Assembly: GCA_963735455.1 (NCBI GenBank)
Contig: CAVTKZ010000002.1
Span: 496,001-560,000 of the forward strand
Source: Palsa-1033 sp963735455
Lineage (GTDB): Bacteria > Chloroflexota > Limnocylindria > Limnocylindrales > CSP1-4
Direction: 5' to 3'
DNA length: 64,000 nt
Shown: in pieces, positions 38,887-47,252 of the stretch
Layout of the letters: each line of letters begins with the position of its first letter
Position numbering within the stretch: the first letter of the stretch is position 1
Program-made: the position numbers and the translations under genes
Notes under the pieces: model-generated
Told to the model about the DNA's origin: nothing
Databases searched by the model: none
Seen by the model: only the letters and a program-made list of their open reading frames with translations

Positions 38887-39680
38887 GCCGGCGCGAGGCC
38901 TCGGCCGCCCGCCCGTACGCCGCGGAGCTGGCGATCGCCGTCGGGATCGCCGAGGGGGCCGGGCGGCTGATCGCCGGACGGGCCGGCCGGATCGAGCGGA
39001 TCGAGGCGAAGGGCCGCCGGGACGTCGTGACCGACGTCGACCTGCGCTCAGAGGAGCTGATCCTGGCCGAGCTGCGGCGCTGCTTCCCGGGCGACGCGGT
39101 GCTTGCCGAGGAGTCCGGCGAGAGCGGCTCGGGCCCCCGGACCTGGATCGTCGATCCGCTCGACGGCACGATCAACTATGCCAACGGGATCCCGATCTAC
39201 TGCGTCTCGATCGCCCTGGTCGAGGACGGAATCCCGGTGCTCGGCGTCGTCCACGATCCGGTCCGGGCCGAGACCCTGGCAGCGACGGCCGGCGGCCGGG
39301 CCAGCCTCAATGGCCAGCCGGTCTCCTGCTCGGCCAAGGAGCACCTCGAGGACTACGTCATCTCGATGACCCTCGACCTCGAGCGCCTGGCCAGCCGGGG
39401 CCCCGGGCTCAACCGGGCCGTTCGCGTCCACCGCCGGCTGGGCTCCTCGGCGCTGGCCCTGGCCTGGGTCGGCTGTGGCCGGTTCGACGGCTTCGTCCAG
39501 ACCGAGAACCTGTCCGCCTGGGACGTCGCGGCGGCAGGCCTGATCGCGGAACGGGGCGGAGCGCGGGTCGAGCGGCTCGGTGGCGGCCCGTATCTCGATC
39601 TCGCCCTGGGCAGCCAGCGCTACGGGGTGATCGCCGCGCCGGAGCCGCACTTCAGCGAGCTGCGCCGGCTGACCGGCTAG
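38883..39680 (+). CDS. inositol monophosphatase family phosphatase
   Basis: 265 residues if read from a CTG at 38883. Metal-dependent phosphatase with the family sites ELRRCFPGDAVLAEESGES, WIVDPLDGTINYANGIP and the C-terminal LSAWDVAAAGLIAERGGARV. The first ATG/GTG/TTG in frame is GTG at 39027, but that would remove the conserved first helix and the GRRDVVTDVDLRSEE metal-site region start; the upstream 48 codons encode exactly that helix and give the normal family length. The start is therefore probably CTG (CTGA overlap with the previous stop) or is obscured by a base error. Substrate may be inositol phosphate, histidinol phosphate or a nucleotide. Confidence 0.86.
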   Translation: MSRREASAARPYAAELAIAVGIAEGAGRLIAGRAGRIERIEAKGRRDVVTDVDLRSEELILAELRRCFPGDAVLAEESGESGSGPRTWIVDPLDGTINYANGIPIYCVSIALVEDGIPVLGVVHDPVRAETLAATAGGRASLNGQPVSCSAKEHLEDYVISMTLDLERLASRGPGLNRAVRVHRRLGSSALALAWVGCGRFDGFVQTENLSAWDVAAAGLIAERGGARVERLGGGPYLDLALGSQRYGVIAAPEPHFSELRRLTG

Positions 39681-39704
39681 GGTTCGAGCGCCTGGAGCTG
39701 CTCC

Positions 39705-40591
39705 TTACGCTTCCAGCCAGCGGTGCGGTCGGTCGCGCAGCCGGTCGAGGCCGAGCTCGTCGCAGAAGGCCAGCCAGCCCGCCCGGGGCGTGCCCCGCCA
39801 CTCCAGCTCGGATGGCTGCGCCTGGGGGATCGGCGCGTCTGCCCGCAGGCGGGCCAGGGTCCGGTAGAGGAGCGCCTCGGGCATCTGCTGGCGGAGGGTG
39901 ACGGCGAGCACGGCCGCGCTCCGGACGGGCAGCCCCCAGGCGCCCGGATTGGCCGGGATCGCCTCGAGCGAGCCGAACTTCATGAGCACCATCGCCGCCG
40001 ACTTCGCGCCCCAGCCGGGCAGGCCGGGAAAGCCGTCCGCGGCGTCACCGACCAGGGCCAGCCAGTCGGGGATCGAAGCGGGAGCGACGCCCCATTTCTG
40101 TCGCGCACGCCGGCGTCGTCGTAGACGATCTGCCGGCGGCGGTCCCAGAGCACGATTCGCTCGCCGCGCACGAGCTGGGCCATGTCCTTGTCCGGCGTGC
40201 AGATGAGGATTCGGGTGACCGCCGGGGCGTCGCCGAAGCGCGCCACGGCGGCCGCGATCGCGTCGTCGGCCTCGAACTCGAGCATCGACCAGAGGGTCAG
40301 CCCGAGGGCCTCGATCGCCCGCTCGGCGATCGGGAACTGGCTGAGCAGCTCGGGCGGCATCCCGGCATCGGTCTTGTAGCCCGGGTAGAGATCGTTGCGG
40401 AACGAGGCGATCACCCGGTCGGTGGCGCAACCAACGTGGGTCGCGCCCTCCTCGCGAAGCAGGAACAGGAGCTGCTCGACCAGGCCGGCGACGCCCGACA
40501 GGACCCGCCCGTCGCGGCCGATGACCGCCGGCCGGGGCGCGAAATGGGCGCGGAAGAGCTCGTACGTCGCGTCGACGAAGTGGAGCTCCAC
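39705..40591 (-). CDS. 5'-3' exonuclease / flap-endonuclease family (one frameshift)
   Basis: About 295 residues. It resembles the stand-alone version of the DNA polymerase I 5'-nuclease domain. Metal-binding acidic clusters are seen in FVDATYELFRA, FEADDAIAAAV and CTPDKDMAQLV, and the helix-hairpin-helix in GDAADGFPGLPGWGAKSA. A shift near 40110 separates IVYDDAGVR from KWGVAPASIPDWLALVGD. It is the only shift in the window that looks like a missing base rather than an extra one. It acts on DNA flaps or primers in repair and replication. The SRPBCC gene lies 11 bp upstream. Confidence 0.86.
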
Positions 40592-40602
40592 CGGCCGGCG
40601 GC

Positions 40603-41179
40603 TCAGGCCGGCGCGGTGACGGCTTCGATCTCGAGCTGGTCGCGCAGTCGCTCGAGGTCGGCCTGGAAGATCCGGCCGAGGAGCGGTGCCTGGATCAGGC
40701 CGAGCAGGTGGGGCAGGATCGGTGGGATCAGCGTCTCGTCCCAGGTCAGCCGGGTCCGCCCGTCGTCGAGGGCCTCGAGCCGGAAGACACCGCTGCCCTT
40801 GAACGCGCCGTCATGCCGGATCGCGTAGTCGTGGGGCGGCAGGAACTCGGTCACCTCGATCGGGTCGGGCACCCCGATGCCGGCGATCCGGACGAGGCCG
40901 GCCGCCCGTGTCCCAACCCGGATCGGGCCGGGCGTGAGCAGCTCGACCCACTTGAGGTCGTGCATCCATTCTGGCTGGCGCTCCAGCTCGGCCAGCCGGA
41001 TCCAGACCCGTTCGATCGGCACGCCGATCTCGATCGTGCTCCGGATCGGGTCGGGCGCGGCCGTGCCCTCGTCCGGGCGCCCGGCCGAGGATCGGCCGCC
41101 CAGCCAGCGATCGACGGCCCAGGCCAGCCCCGCGCCGGCGCAGGGCCAGCGCGAGCAGCCGGACGATGCCCTTGATCAT
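40603..41179 (-). CDS. SRPBCC family protein (one frameshift)
   Basis: About 191 residues. After a short hydrophobic N-terminus (MIKGIVRLLALALRRRG), the frame shifts near 41130 and continues as DRWLGGRSSAGR and then the SRPBCC fold (IRSTIEIGVPIERVWIRLAE, LERQPEWMHDLKWVELL to a C-terminal helix FQADLERLRDQLEIEA). The family binds small hydrophobic ligands; no specific role can be given. The ATG at 41179 overlaps the nicotinamidase stop (ATGA), which supports this longer version over a start at 41022. Confidence 0.68.
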
Positions 41180-41799
41180 CGCCGCCCGACCCGCTCGCCG
41201 GTCGTCTCCACGCCGGCCGCCGTCATCTCGGCCAGCGCCCGATCGCCGTCGCCGGGAGCCAGGTCGACCGGCCGGATCCCGTCGACCAGGACCAGCGCCC
41301 GGTAGCCCAGCCGGACGGCATCGAGGGCGGTCGCCTTGACGCAGTAGTCGGTGGCCAGGCCGCCGATCACGACCCGTTCGACGCCCGCCCCGCGGAGCAG
41401 GCCGTCGAGCCTGGTCTGGGACTCCCGGCCGGAGGTTGGATCGCGAACCGAGAAGCCGGAGTAGCCGTCCTCGCCGCCGCTGCCCTTGCGGATCGACGGC
41501 CCGTCCACGACCAGGGCCGGGTGGAGCTCCGCGCCCCAGCTGCCCATCACGCAGTGGACCGGCCAGATCCCGCCGTCGCGGGCGAAGTGGGGGGTCGACG
41601 CCGGATGCCAGTCCTGGGTGTAGACGACCAGCGAACCGGACCCGCGCGCCGCGGCGACCTGGCGATTGAGCTCGGGGATGATCGCCGCCCCGCCGGCGAC
41701 CGCCAGCGAGCCGGCCGGATCGGCGAAATCGTTCTGGACATCGATCAGCAGGAGGGCCGTGCTGGAGTCGTAGGCCGGGTCGCGGGACGCGCTGCTCAT
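41176..41799 (-). CDS. pncA: nicotinamidase / isochorismatase-family hydrolase
   Basis: 207 residues. Hydrolyses nicotinamide to nicotinate for NAD salvage. Catalytic Asp is in ALLLIDVQNDFADP, metal ligands in TQDWHPASTPHF, Lys in SIRKGSGGE, and the nucleophilic Cys in GGLATDYCVKATALDA; together these match PncA better than isochorismatase. The ATG at 41799 follows a TAGCCT hexamer by 6 nt. It is divergent from aceE and heads an operon with the SRPBCC and exonuclease genes. Confidence 0.91.
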   Translation of the reverse strand: MSSASRDPAYDSSTALLLIDVQNDFADPAGSLAVAGGAAIIPELNRQVAAARGSGSLVVYTQDWHPASTPHFARDGGIWPVHCVMGSWGAELHPALVVDGPSIRKGSGGEDGYSGFSVRDPTSGRESQTRLDGLLRGAGVERVVIGGLATDYCVKATALDAVRLGYRALVLVDGIRPVDLAPGDGDRALAEMTAAGVETTGERVGRR

Positions 41800-41805
41800 T
41801 GGTGG

Positions 41806-41811
41806 AGGCTA
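41806..41811 (-). promoter_or_regulatory. -10 element, leaderless promoter of pncA
   Basis: Minus-strand TAGCCT, then CCACCA, then the ATG at 41799. Confidence 0.55.
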
Positions 41812-41886
41812 CCCCAGACCGGCGATCCAGTCCGCCACCCCGCTGATCGTGACCGTTCCGCAACCATCCATTCGGGCGCGATCCGC

Positions 41887-41892
41887 TACGCT
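41887..41892 (+). promoter_or_regulatory. -10 element of aceE
   Basis: Plus-strand TACGCT, 8 nt before the ATG at 41901. The transcript would begin at or within 1-2 nt of the start codon. Confidence 0.5.
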
Positions 41893-41900
41893 CCGGGTAG

Positions 41901-44597
41901 ATGTACTTCGACGAATTCAAGCATCAGCTTCCCGATATCGACGAGCGTGAGACCGCCGAGTGGCTGGAGTCGCTCGACCAGGTCGTCGGCGAGGAAGGGC
42001 AGAACCGTGCCCGCTTCCTCATGTTCAAGCTGCTCAAGCGCGCCCGCCAGCTCCATGTCGGCCTGCCGCCGCTGACCCAGACCCGCTACATCAACACGAT
42101 CAGCCCGGAGCAGGAGCCGTTCTTCCCGGGTGACGAGGCCCTCGAGCACCGGATCCGGCGGATCGTGCGCTGGAACGCGGTGGCGATGGTCCTCCGGGCC
42201 AACAACCGCTTCGCCGGGATCGGTGGCCACCTCTCGACGTATGCCTCCGCCGCCAGCCTGTACGAGGTCGGCTTCAACCACTTCTTCCGGGGCAAGGACG
42301 GCGACGACGGCAGCGTCGGCGACCAGGTCTTCTACCAGGGCCACGCCGCGCCGGGGATGTATGCCCGGGCCTTCCTCGAAGGCCGCCTGAGCGAGGACCA
42401 GCTCGATCACTTCCGGCGCGAGTCGGTCCCAGGGGCGGGGCTCAGCTCCTACCCCCACCCGCGCCTGATGCCCGACTTCTGGGAGTTCCCGACGGTCTCG
42501 ATGGGCCTCGGCCCGATCAGCGCGATCTACCAGGCCCGGTTCAATCGCTACCTCGCCAACCGCGGCCTGGCGGATACCTCGCGCTCGCGGGTGTGGTCCT
42601 TCCTGGGCGACGGCGAGACCGACGAGCCCGAGTCACTGGGCGCGTTGGGGATTGCCGCCCGGGAGGGCCTCGACAACCTGACCTTCGTGGTCAACTGCAA
42701 CCTGCAGCGCCTTGATGGGCCGGTGCGCGGCAACGGCAAGATCATCCAGGAGCTCGAGTCCGTCTTCCGGGGTGCCGGCTGGAACGTGATCAAGGTGATC
42801 TGGGCGCGCGAGTGGGACGACCTGCTGGCCCGCGACACCGATGGGGTCCTGGTCAACAAGATGAACGAGACCCTCGACGGCGAGTTCCAGAAATACTCGG
42901 TCTCCGGCGGGGCCTACATCCGGGAGCACTTCTTCGGACCCGACCCGCGCCTGGCCAAGCTGGTCGAGCACCTGACCGACGATGACCTGGCCAAGCTCCG
43001 CCGGGGCGGCCACGACTACCGCAAGGTCTACGCGGCGTACAAGGCGGCCACCGAGTTCAGCGGCGCCCCGACCGCGATCCTCGTCCACACGATCAAGGGC
43101 TGGACCCTGGGGCCCGGTGTGGAAGCCCGGAACATCACCCACCAGGCCAAGAAGCTGTCCGAGCAGGAGCTCCACGTCTTCCGCGACCGGCTGGAGCTGC
43201 CCATTCCGGACGCGAAGCTGAAGGACGCCCCCTACTACCACCCGGGGCCCAAGTCCGAGGAGGTCGAGTACCTCCGCGAACGCCGCCGCCAGCTCGGCGG
43301 GTCGCTGCCCAAGCGGGTCGTGCGGGCCAAGCTGTTCAGCGCGGTCGCGCCCGCCGTCGATGCCGAGTTCGCCGCCGGCAGCCCGACCCCGGTCAGCACC
43401 ACGATGGTCTTCGCCCGCCTGCTGCGCAACCTGATCCGCGATCCCGAGCTCGGGCCGCGGATCGTGCCGATCATCCCCGACGAGGCGCGCACGTTCGGCC
43501 TCGATCCGCTGTTCAAGGAGGTCGGCATCTACGCCGCCCAGGGCCAGCGCTACTCGCCCGTCGACTCGGAGCTCCTGCTCAGCTATCGCGAGGCGACCGA
43601 CGGGCAGGTCCTCGAGGAGGGGATCACTGAATCCGGATCGATGGCCAGCTTCCAGGCGGCCGGCACCTCGTACGCCACCCACGGCACGGCGATGATCCCG
43701 TTCTACATCTTCTACTCGATGTTCGGCTTCCAGCGGACCGGCGACCAGACCTGGGCGTTTGCCGACGCGCGGGGCCGGGGCTTCATGCTTGGCGCCACGG
43801 CCGGCCGGACGACCCTGACCGGCGAAGGCCTCCAGCACGACGACGGCCACTCGCATCTGCTGGCCTCGACGATCCCCAACATCCGGGCCTACGACCCGGC
43901 CTACGCCTACGAGCTGGCCGCCGTGATCCGCGAGGGGATCGAGCGGATGTTCGTCCGCGGCGAGGACGTCTACTACTACGTCACCCTGTACAACGAGAAC
44001 TACGCGATGGCGCCCAGGCCCGACGGCGTCGACGAGGGCATCATCCGCGGGATCTATCGCTTCTCAGGGCCGCCCGACTCGATCGCCGGCAAGGCCAAGG
44101 CCCATCGCGTCCGGCTGGTCGGGAGCGGGGCAATCCTGCAGCAGGTGATCGCCGCGCAGGCCCTCCTGGCCGAGAAGTTCGAGGTCGCTGCCGAGGTCTA
44201 CAGCGCCCCATCGTTCCAGCAGCTCCGCCACGAGGCGCTCGAGGTGGAGCGCTGGAACCGGCTCAATCCGGACCAGCCGCCGCGGGTCCCGTTCGTCAGC
44301 CAGGTCCTGCCGCCCGACGGCGGGCCGGTGGTGATCGCCACCGACTGGCTGAAGGCGGTGCCCGACCTGGTCGCCCGCTGGCTGCCCCGCGACTACGTCT
44401 CGCTGGGCACCGAGGGCTTCGGGCGAAGCGACACCCGGGAGAACCTGCGGGCCCTGTTCGAGATCGATCCAGCGTCGATCGCCGCCGCCGTGCTGTCGCA
44501 GCTCGCCCGCTGCGGCGCGCTGACGGCCAAGCGAGCCGTCAGCGCGATTGCGGAGCTGGGGATCGACCCGGGCAAGATCGACCCGACGGCCCTCTGA
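41901..44597 (+). CDS. aceE: pyruvate dehydrogenase E1, homodimeric type
   Basis: 898 residues, full length for the AceE family. Thiamine-diphosphate-dependent decarboxylation of pyruvate and transfer to lipoyl-E2. The N-terminal QTRYINTISPEQEP and GGHLSTYASAASLYEVGFNH are characteristic; the ThDP-Mg motif runs from FLGDGETDEPESLG to VVNCNLQRLDGP; the transketolase-like central part has IIPDEARTFGLDPLFKEVGI and the C-terminal domain VSLGTEGFGRSDTRENLR. No E2 or E3 gene is adjacent. Confidence 0.95.
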   Translation: MYFDEFKHQLPDIDERETAEWLESLDQVVGEEGQNRARFLMFKLLKRARQLHVGLPPLTQTRYINTISPEQEPFFPGDEALEHRIRRIVRWNAVAMVLRANNRFAGIGGHLSTYASAASLYEVGFNHFFRGKDGDDGSVGDQVFYQGHAAPGMYARAFLEGRLSEDQLDHFRRESVPGAGLSSYPHPRLMPDFWEFPTVSMGLGPISAIYQARFNRYLANRGLADTSRSRVWSFLGDGETDEPESLGALGIAAREGLDNLTFVVNCNLQRLDGPVRGNGKIIQELESVFRGAGWNVIKVIWAREWDDLLARDTDGVLVNKMNETLDGEFQKYSVSGGAYIREHFFGPDPRLAKLVEHLTDDDLAKLRRGGHDYRKVYAAYKAATEFSGAPTAILVHTIKGWTLGPGVEARNITHQAKKLSEQELHVFRDRLELPIPDAKLKDAPYYHPGPKSEEVEYLRERRRQLGGSLPKRVVRAKLFSAVAPAVDAEFAAGSPTPVSTTMVFARLLRNLIRDPELGPRIVPIIPDEARTFGLDPLFKEVGIYAAQGQRYSPVDSELLLSYREATDGQVLEEGITESGSMASFQAAGTSYATHGTAMIPFYIFYSMFGFQRTGDQTWAFADARGRGFMLGATAGRTTLTGEGLQHDDGHSHLLASTIPNIRAYDPAYAYELAAVIREGIERMFVRGEDVYYYVTLYNENYAMAPRPDGVDEGIIRGIYRFSGPPDSIAGKAKAHRVRLVGSGAILQQVIAAQALLAEKFEVAAEVYSAPSFQQLRHEALEVERWNRLNPDQPPRVPFVSQVLPPDGGPVVIATDWLKAVPDLVARWLPRDYVSLGTEGFGRSDTRENLRALFEIDPASIAAAVLSQLARCGALTAKRAVSAIAELGIDPGKIDPTAL

Positions 44598-44605
44598 GGG
44601 CCGGC

Positions 44606-44626
44606 TAGCCGCCGGCCGGCGGGCTA
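44606..44626. terminator. GC-rich hairpin between convergent aceE and SIMPL genes
   Basis: TAGCCGCCGG pairs with CCGGCGGGCTA with one bulged G. It fills the 26-bp gap between the two stop codons. There is no U tract. Confidence 0.4.
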
Positions 44627-45409
44627 GTTGATCAGGTACACCACGGCGACGGTGATCGTCACGTCGGTCGTCCCGGCCTGGATCGGTGTCGCCACCTTGC
44701 CGCTGTCGACCGACGGGGCTGCGCCGGCGGCGCCGTACATGATCGGGTAGGGGATCGGCGCCGAGGTCTCGCTGATCGAGGCCACGCCGCTGATCGAGAC
44801 GCCGGCGGCCGCGGCCAGCGTGTCGGCCTTCGACTTCGCCTCGGCCATCGCCGCCTGGCGAGCCTGGGCCTCGGCGGCGGTCTGGTCGTCGACCCGGAAG
44901 GTGACCCCGTCGAGCGACGTCGCGCCCGCGGCCAGGCTGTTGTCGATCGCGTCACCGAGCTTGGCCAGGTCACGGACGGTGACCGTCACGCTGTTCGACA
45001 TCTGGTAGCCGGTGATCCGGGGCGGATTGATGTTGGTCGAGTAGTCGTAGGCGGGCTGGAGCGAGACGTTCGAGGTCTGGACGTCCTTGTCGGCGATGCC
45101 CAGCGCCTTGAGCGCCGCGATCACCTTGGTCATCGCCCCGGCCGCGTCGGCCTGGGCCGCCTTGACCGTCGGGCGGTTGACCAGCACGCCCAGGTGGAGG
45201 TCCGCGACGTCGGGCTTGAGGGTCACGGTGCCGGTGCCCGAGACGCTGATCGAGTGCTCCGGGCTGCTGCCCGTGGGATCCACCGCCCGGGTTGGACGGG
45301 GCGACAGGGACGGCAGCGAGGTCGCTGCCAGGAACAGGCTGACGCCGATCCCGACGGCGATCAGTCGGGCGCGGGGGCCGGGCGTCGGGATCGTCAACGT
45401 GGTCGACAT
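44624..45409 (-). CDS. SIMPL (DUF541) domain secreted/membrane-anchored protein
   Basis: 261 residues. An N-terminal membrane or signal helix (RLIAVGIGVSLFLAATSL) is followed by the SIMPL domain: HSISVSGTGTVTLKPDVADL, KDVQTSNVSLQPAYDY, GYQMSNSVTVTVRDLAKLG and the C-terminal EAKSKADTLAAAAGVSISG. Family members lie in the periplasm or outer envelope and are linked to stress responses and membrane-protein assembly; the precise role is unknown. The ATG at 45409 has AGGAG about 12 nt upstream and directly precedes the signal helix, so the in-frame codons further upstream are left out. Confidence 0.85.
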   Translation of the reverse strand: MSTTLTIPTPGPRARLIAVGIGVSLFLAATSLPSLSPRPTRAVDPTGSSPEHSISVSGTGTVTLKPDVADLHLGVLVNRPTVKAAQADAAGAMTKVIAALKALGIADKDVQTSNVSLQPAYDYSTNINPPRITGYQMSNSVTVTVRDLAKLGDAIDNSLAAGATSLDGVTFRVDDQTAAEAQARQAAMAEAKSKADTLAAAAGVSISGVASISETSAPIPYPIMYGAAGAAPSVDSGKVATPIQAGTTDVTITVAVVYLIN

Positions 45410-45537
45410 CTGGGTTCGAGCTCCTGTCGGGTTGCCGGCGGTCGATGCCGGTCTGGCCCACAAGACGGCACGCGGCGGCAAATGGTTCCCGAGGCCGCGA
45501 TGATGGCGATGGGAACGCAGCATTCGAGGAGCGATCG

Positions 45538-45864
45538 ATGGAGATCCACGAGCTGGCCGCGGTCGCCGCGGCGCGCGCCAGCAACGCCGAGCCGTGGCTG
45601 GAGTTCATCCGCTACCCGGCCTTGAGCGTGGGCGTGTATGTCCTGCAGCCGGGCGAGCCCGACCGCCAGTCGCCCCATACCGAAGACGAGATCTACTACG
45701 TCGTCGAGGGTCGCGGCCGGATCACGGTCGGGGCCGACGTCGAGCCGGTTGGCCCGGGCTCGGTCATCTACGTCGCGACCGCCGTGGCCCACCACTTCCA
45801 CGACATCACCGAGCGCCTGACCCTGCTCGTCGTCTTCGCTCCGGCGGAGGGCTCGCTGGCCTAG
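45538..45864 (+). CDS. cupin-domain protein
   Basis: 108 residues, single cupin barrel. Motif 1 is seen in SPHTEDEIYYVVEGRG (metal ligands His and Glu) and motif 2 in GPGSVIYVATAVAHHFHDIT. Small mono-cupins bind a metal and act as enzymes or sensors; no substrate can be assigned. The ATG at 45538 is chosen for GAGGAG 6 nt upstream. It is divergent from the SIMPL gene and convergent with DUF72. Confidence 0.83.
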   Translation: MEIHELAAVAAARASNAEPWLEFIRYPALSVGVYVLQPGEPDRQSPHTEDEIYYVVEGRGRITVGADVEPVGPGSVIYVATAVAHHFHDITERLTLLVVFAPAEGSLA

Positions 45865-45880
45865 CCGGGTAGGGAGTGGA

Positions 45881-46600
45881 TCAGGCCGGCTGGGGCGCCT
45901 GATCGCCGTCCAGGATCGCCCTGAAGCGGAGCGCGCGGAGGGCCGACTCGCCAGTCGCGTCGTGGCGGAAGAACACGAAGGCGTCGTCGCCGGCGGCCAG
46001 GAACGGCTCGATCCGGGCCGCCCAGCCGGCCAGCCCCGCCTCGTCGTAGGCGGTCCGCCGCAGGCGCAGGTACAGGAAGCGGCCCGTCCGTCGGATCGTT
46101 GGTGGCTCGGGCAGCTCGTCGAGGTCGGTGGCGCACAGCACGGCACCGACCTCGGCCATGGCCTGGAACGTCTCGTCGACGTGCCAGGACGGGTGCTGGA
46201 ACTCGAGGGTCAGGGGGATCTCGGGTGGCCAGCGCTTGAGCAGCGCGGCCAGCCGGGCGTCGTCTCGTTCGATCTCCTCGGGCACCCGGAAGAGGACTGT
46301 CCCCAGTCGCTCGCCGAAGTGGCGCAGGGGATCCGTGAGCCAGGGCACCGCTGTCGCCGGGTCGACCGCCAGGGCGCGCAGGCTGCCGCCGCGCTGGGCC
46401 TTCACGGCGAATCGGAAGGAGGCGGGGGTGGCCGCCAGCCAGCCGTCGATCGCGGTCTCGGTTGGGCTGCGGTAGAACGTGTTGTTGAGCTCGCAGGCCG
46501 GCAGCCTGCCCGAGTACGAGCGGAGCAGGTCGCGGTCTGGCGTGCCCGGCTGGTAGAAGCGCGGCGCCCAGTCGCGGTAGGCAAAGCCGCTCGTGCCCAC
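45881..46600 (-). CDS. DUF72 family protein
   Basis: 239 residues, TIM-barrel-like DUF72 fold. Landmarks are GTSGFAYRDWAPRFYQPG at the N-terminus, ELNNTFYRSPTE, FRFAVKAQRGGSLRAL, LTLEFQHPSWHVDETF and YLRLRRTAYDEAGL. The biochemical function of the family is unknown. The first few residues may be missing: homologues begin a few codons before GTSG, but no standard start codon precedes the GTG used here. It follows marR by 28 bp. Confidence 0.87.
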   Translation of the reverse strand: MGTSGFAYRDWAPRFYQPGTPDRDLLRSYSGRLPACELNNTFYRSPTETAIDGWLAATPASFRFAVKAQRGGSLRALAVDPATAVPWLTDPLRHFGERLGTVLFRVPEEIERDDARLAALLKRWPPEIPLTLEFQHPSWHVDETFQAMAEVGAVLCATDLDELPEPPTIRRTGRFLYLRLRRTAYDEAGLAGWAARIEPFLAAGDDAFVFFRHDATGESALRALRFRAILDGDQAPQPA

Positions 46601-46628
46601 GAGCGGCCGCCCGGCGTTGGTCAGGTCG

Positions 46629-47141
46629 CTACTCGGTCGGGTTGCAGGCCGGCTCGCCGTCCGCCCGGACGCGTTCGCCGATCGCCCGGAACGTCGCCGT
46701 CAGGACCTCCAGGTCGCCCTCGGGGACGACATCCAGGAAGTACTCGGCGATCCCGTTGAGGTGGGTCCGGGCCGCGTCTCGGAGGCGGGCCAGGCCGGCG
46801 TCGGTCAGGACCGCCAGGGCGCCCCGGCCGTCGTCGGTGCAGGTCGAGCGCTCGATCAGGCCGTCCGCCTCGAGCCGGTCGATCAGGCGGGTGACGCCGC
46901 TCCGGCTCAGGAAGATCCCGGTCGCCAGCTGGTTCATCCGGAGCGACCGGCCGGGCGCCTCGGCGACCTGCAGGAGCGCCGAGTATTCGCCCAGGGTCAG
47001 GCCTTCGCCGGTCCGCAGGTCCTCGTCGAGCCGGCGGGTGAGGAGGGCATGGGCGCGCAGGAAGGCGCGCCACGTCTCGAGGCGAGGATCGTGGGCGGTG
47101 AGCGTCGGCTCGTGCTCGACGGCGAGCCTGGTGGCGGGCAT
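46629..47141 (-). CDS. MarR-family transcriptional regulator
   Basis: 170 residues, winged-helix dimer. The recognition region is RMNQLATGIFLSRSGVTRLI followed by the wing RLEADGLIERSTCTDDGRGA. MarR proteins repress nearby genes and are released by small aromatic or oxidising ligands. It starts 111 bp from the divergent class V aminotransferase-like gene, with short inverted repeats in between. The ATG follows a TAGAAT hexamer by 6 nt. Confidence 0.88.
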   Translation of the reverse strand: MPATRLAVEHEPTLTAHDPRLETWRAFLRAHALLTRRLDEDLRTGEGLTLGEYSALLQVAEAPGRSLRMNQLATGIFLSRSGVTRLIDRLEADGLIERSTCTDDGRGALAVLTDAGLARLRDAARTHLNGIAEYFLDVVPEGDLEVLTATFRAIGERVRADGEPACNPTE

Positions 47142-47147
47142 GCCGGC

Positions 47148-47153
47148 ATTCTA
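47148..47153 (-). promoter_or_regulatory. -10 element, leaderless promoter of the MarR gene
   Basis: Minus-strand TAGAAT (5 of 6 to consensus), then GCCGGC, then the ATG at 47141. Confidence 0.6.
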
Positions 47154-47163
47154 CCCTGATTGG

Positions 47164-47183
47164 CAACTTGTTGACTGCGCAAC
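47164..47183. promoter_or_regulatory. possible MarR operator
   Basis: Overlapping inverted repeats CAAC-TT-GTTG and GTTG-ACTGCG-CAAC, just upstream of the MarR -10. Such TTG/CAA half-sites are common in MarR operators. Confidence 0.4.
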
Positions 47184-47240
47184 GATCTCGGAGCCCGCGA
47201 CATTGCCGCGCGGCGCCAGCCGGGTGGTGGCTCGCCGCGC

Positions 47241-47246
47241 TAGGCT
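47241..47246 (+). promoter_or_regulatory. -10 element, leaderless promoter of the aminotransferase-like gene
   Basis: Plus-strand TAGGCT, then TGGGCC, then the ATG at 47253. Confidence 0.55.
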
Positions 47247-47252
47247 TGGGCC

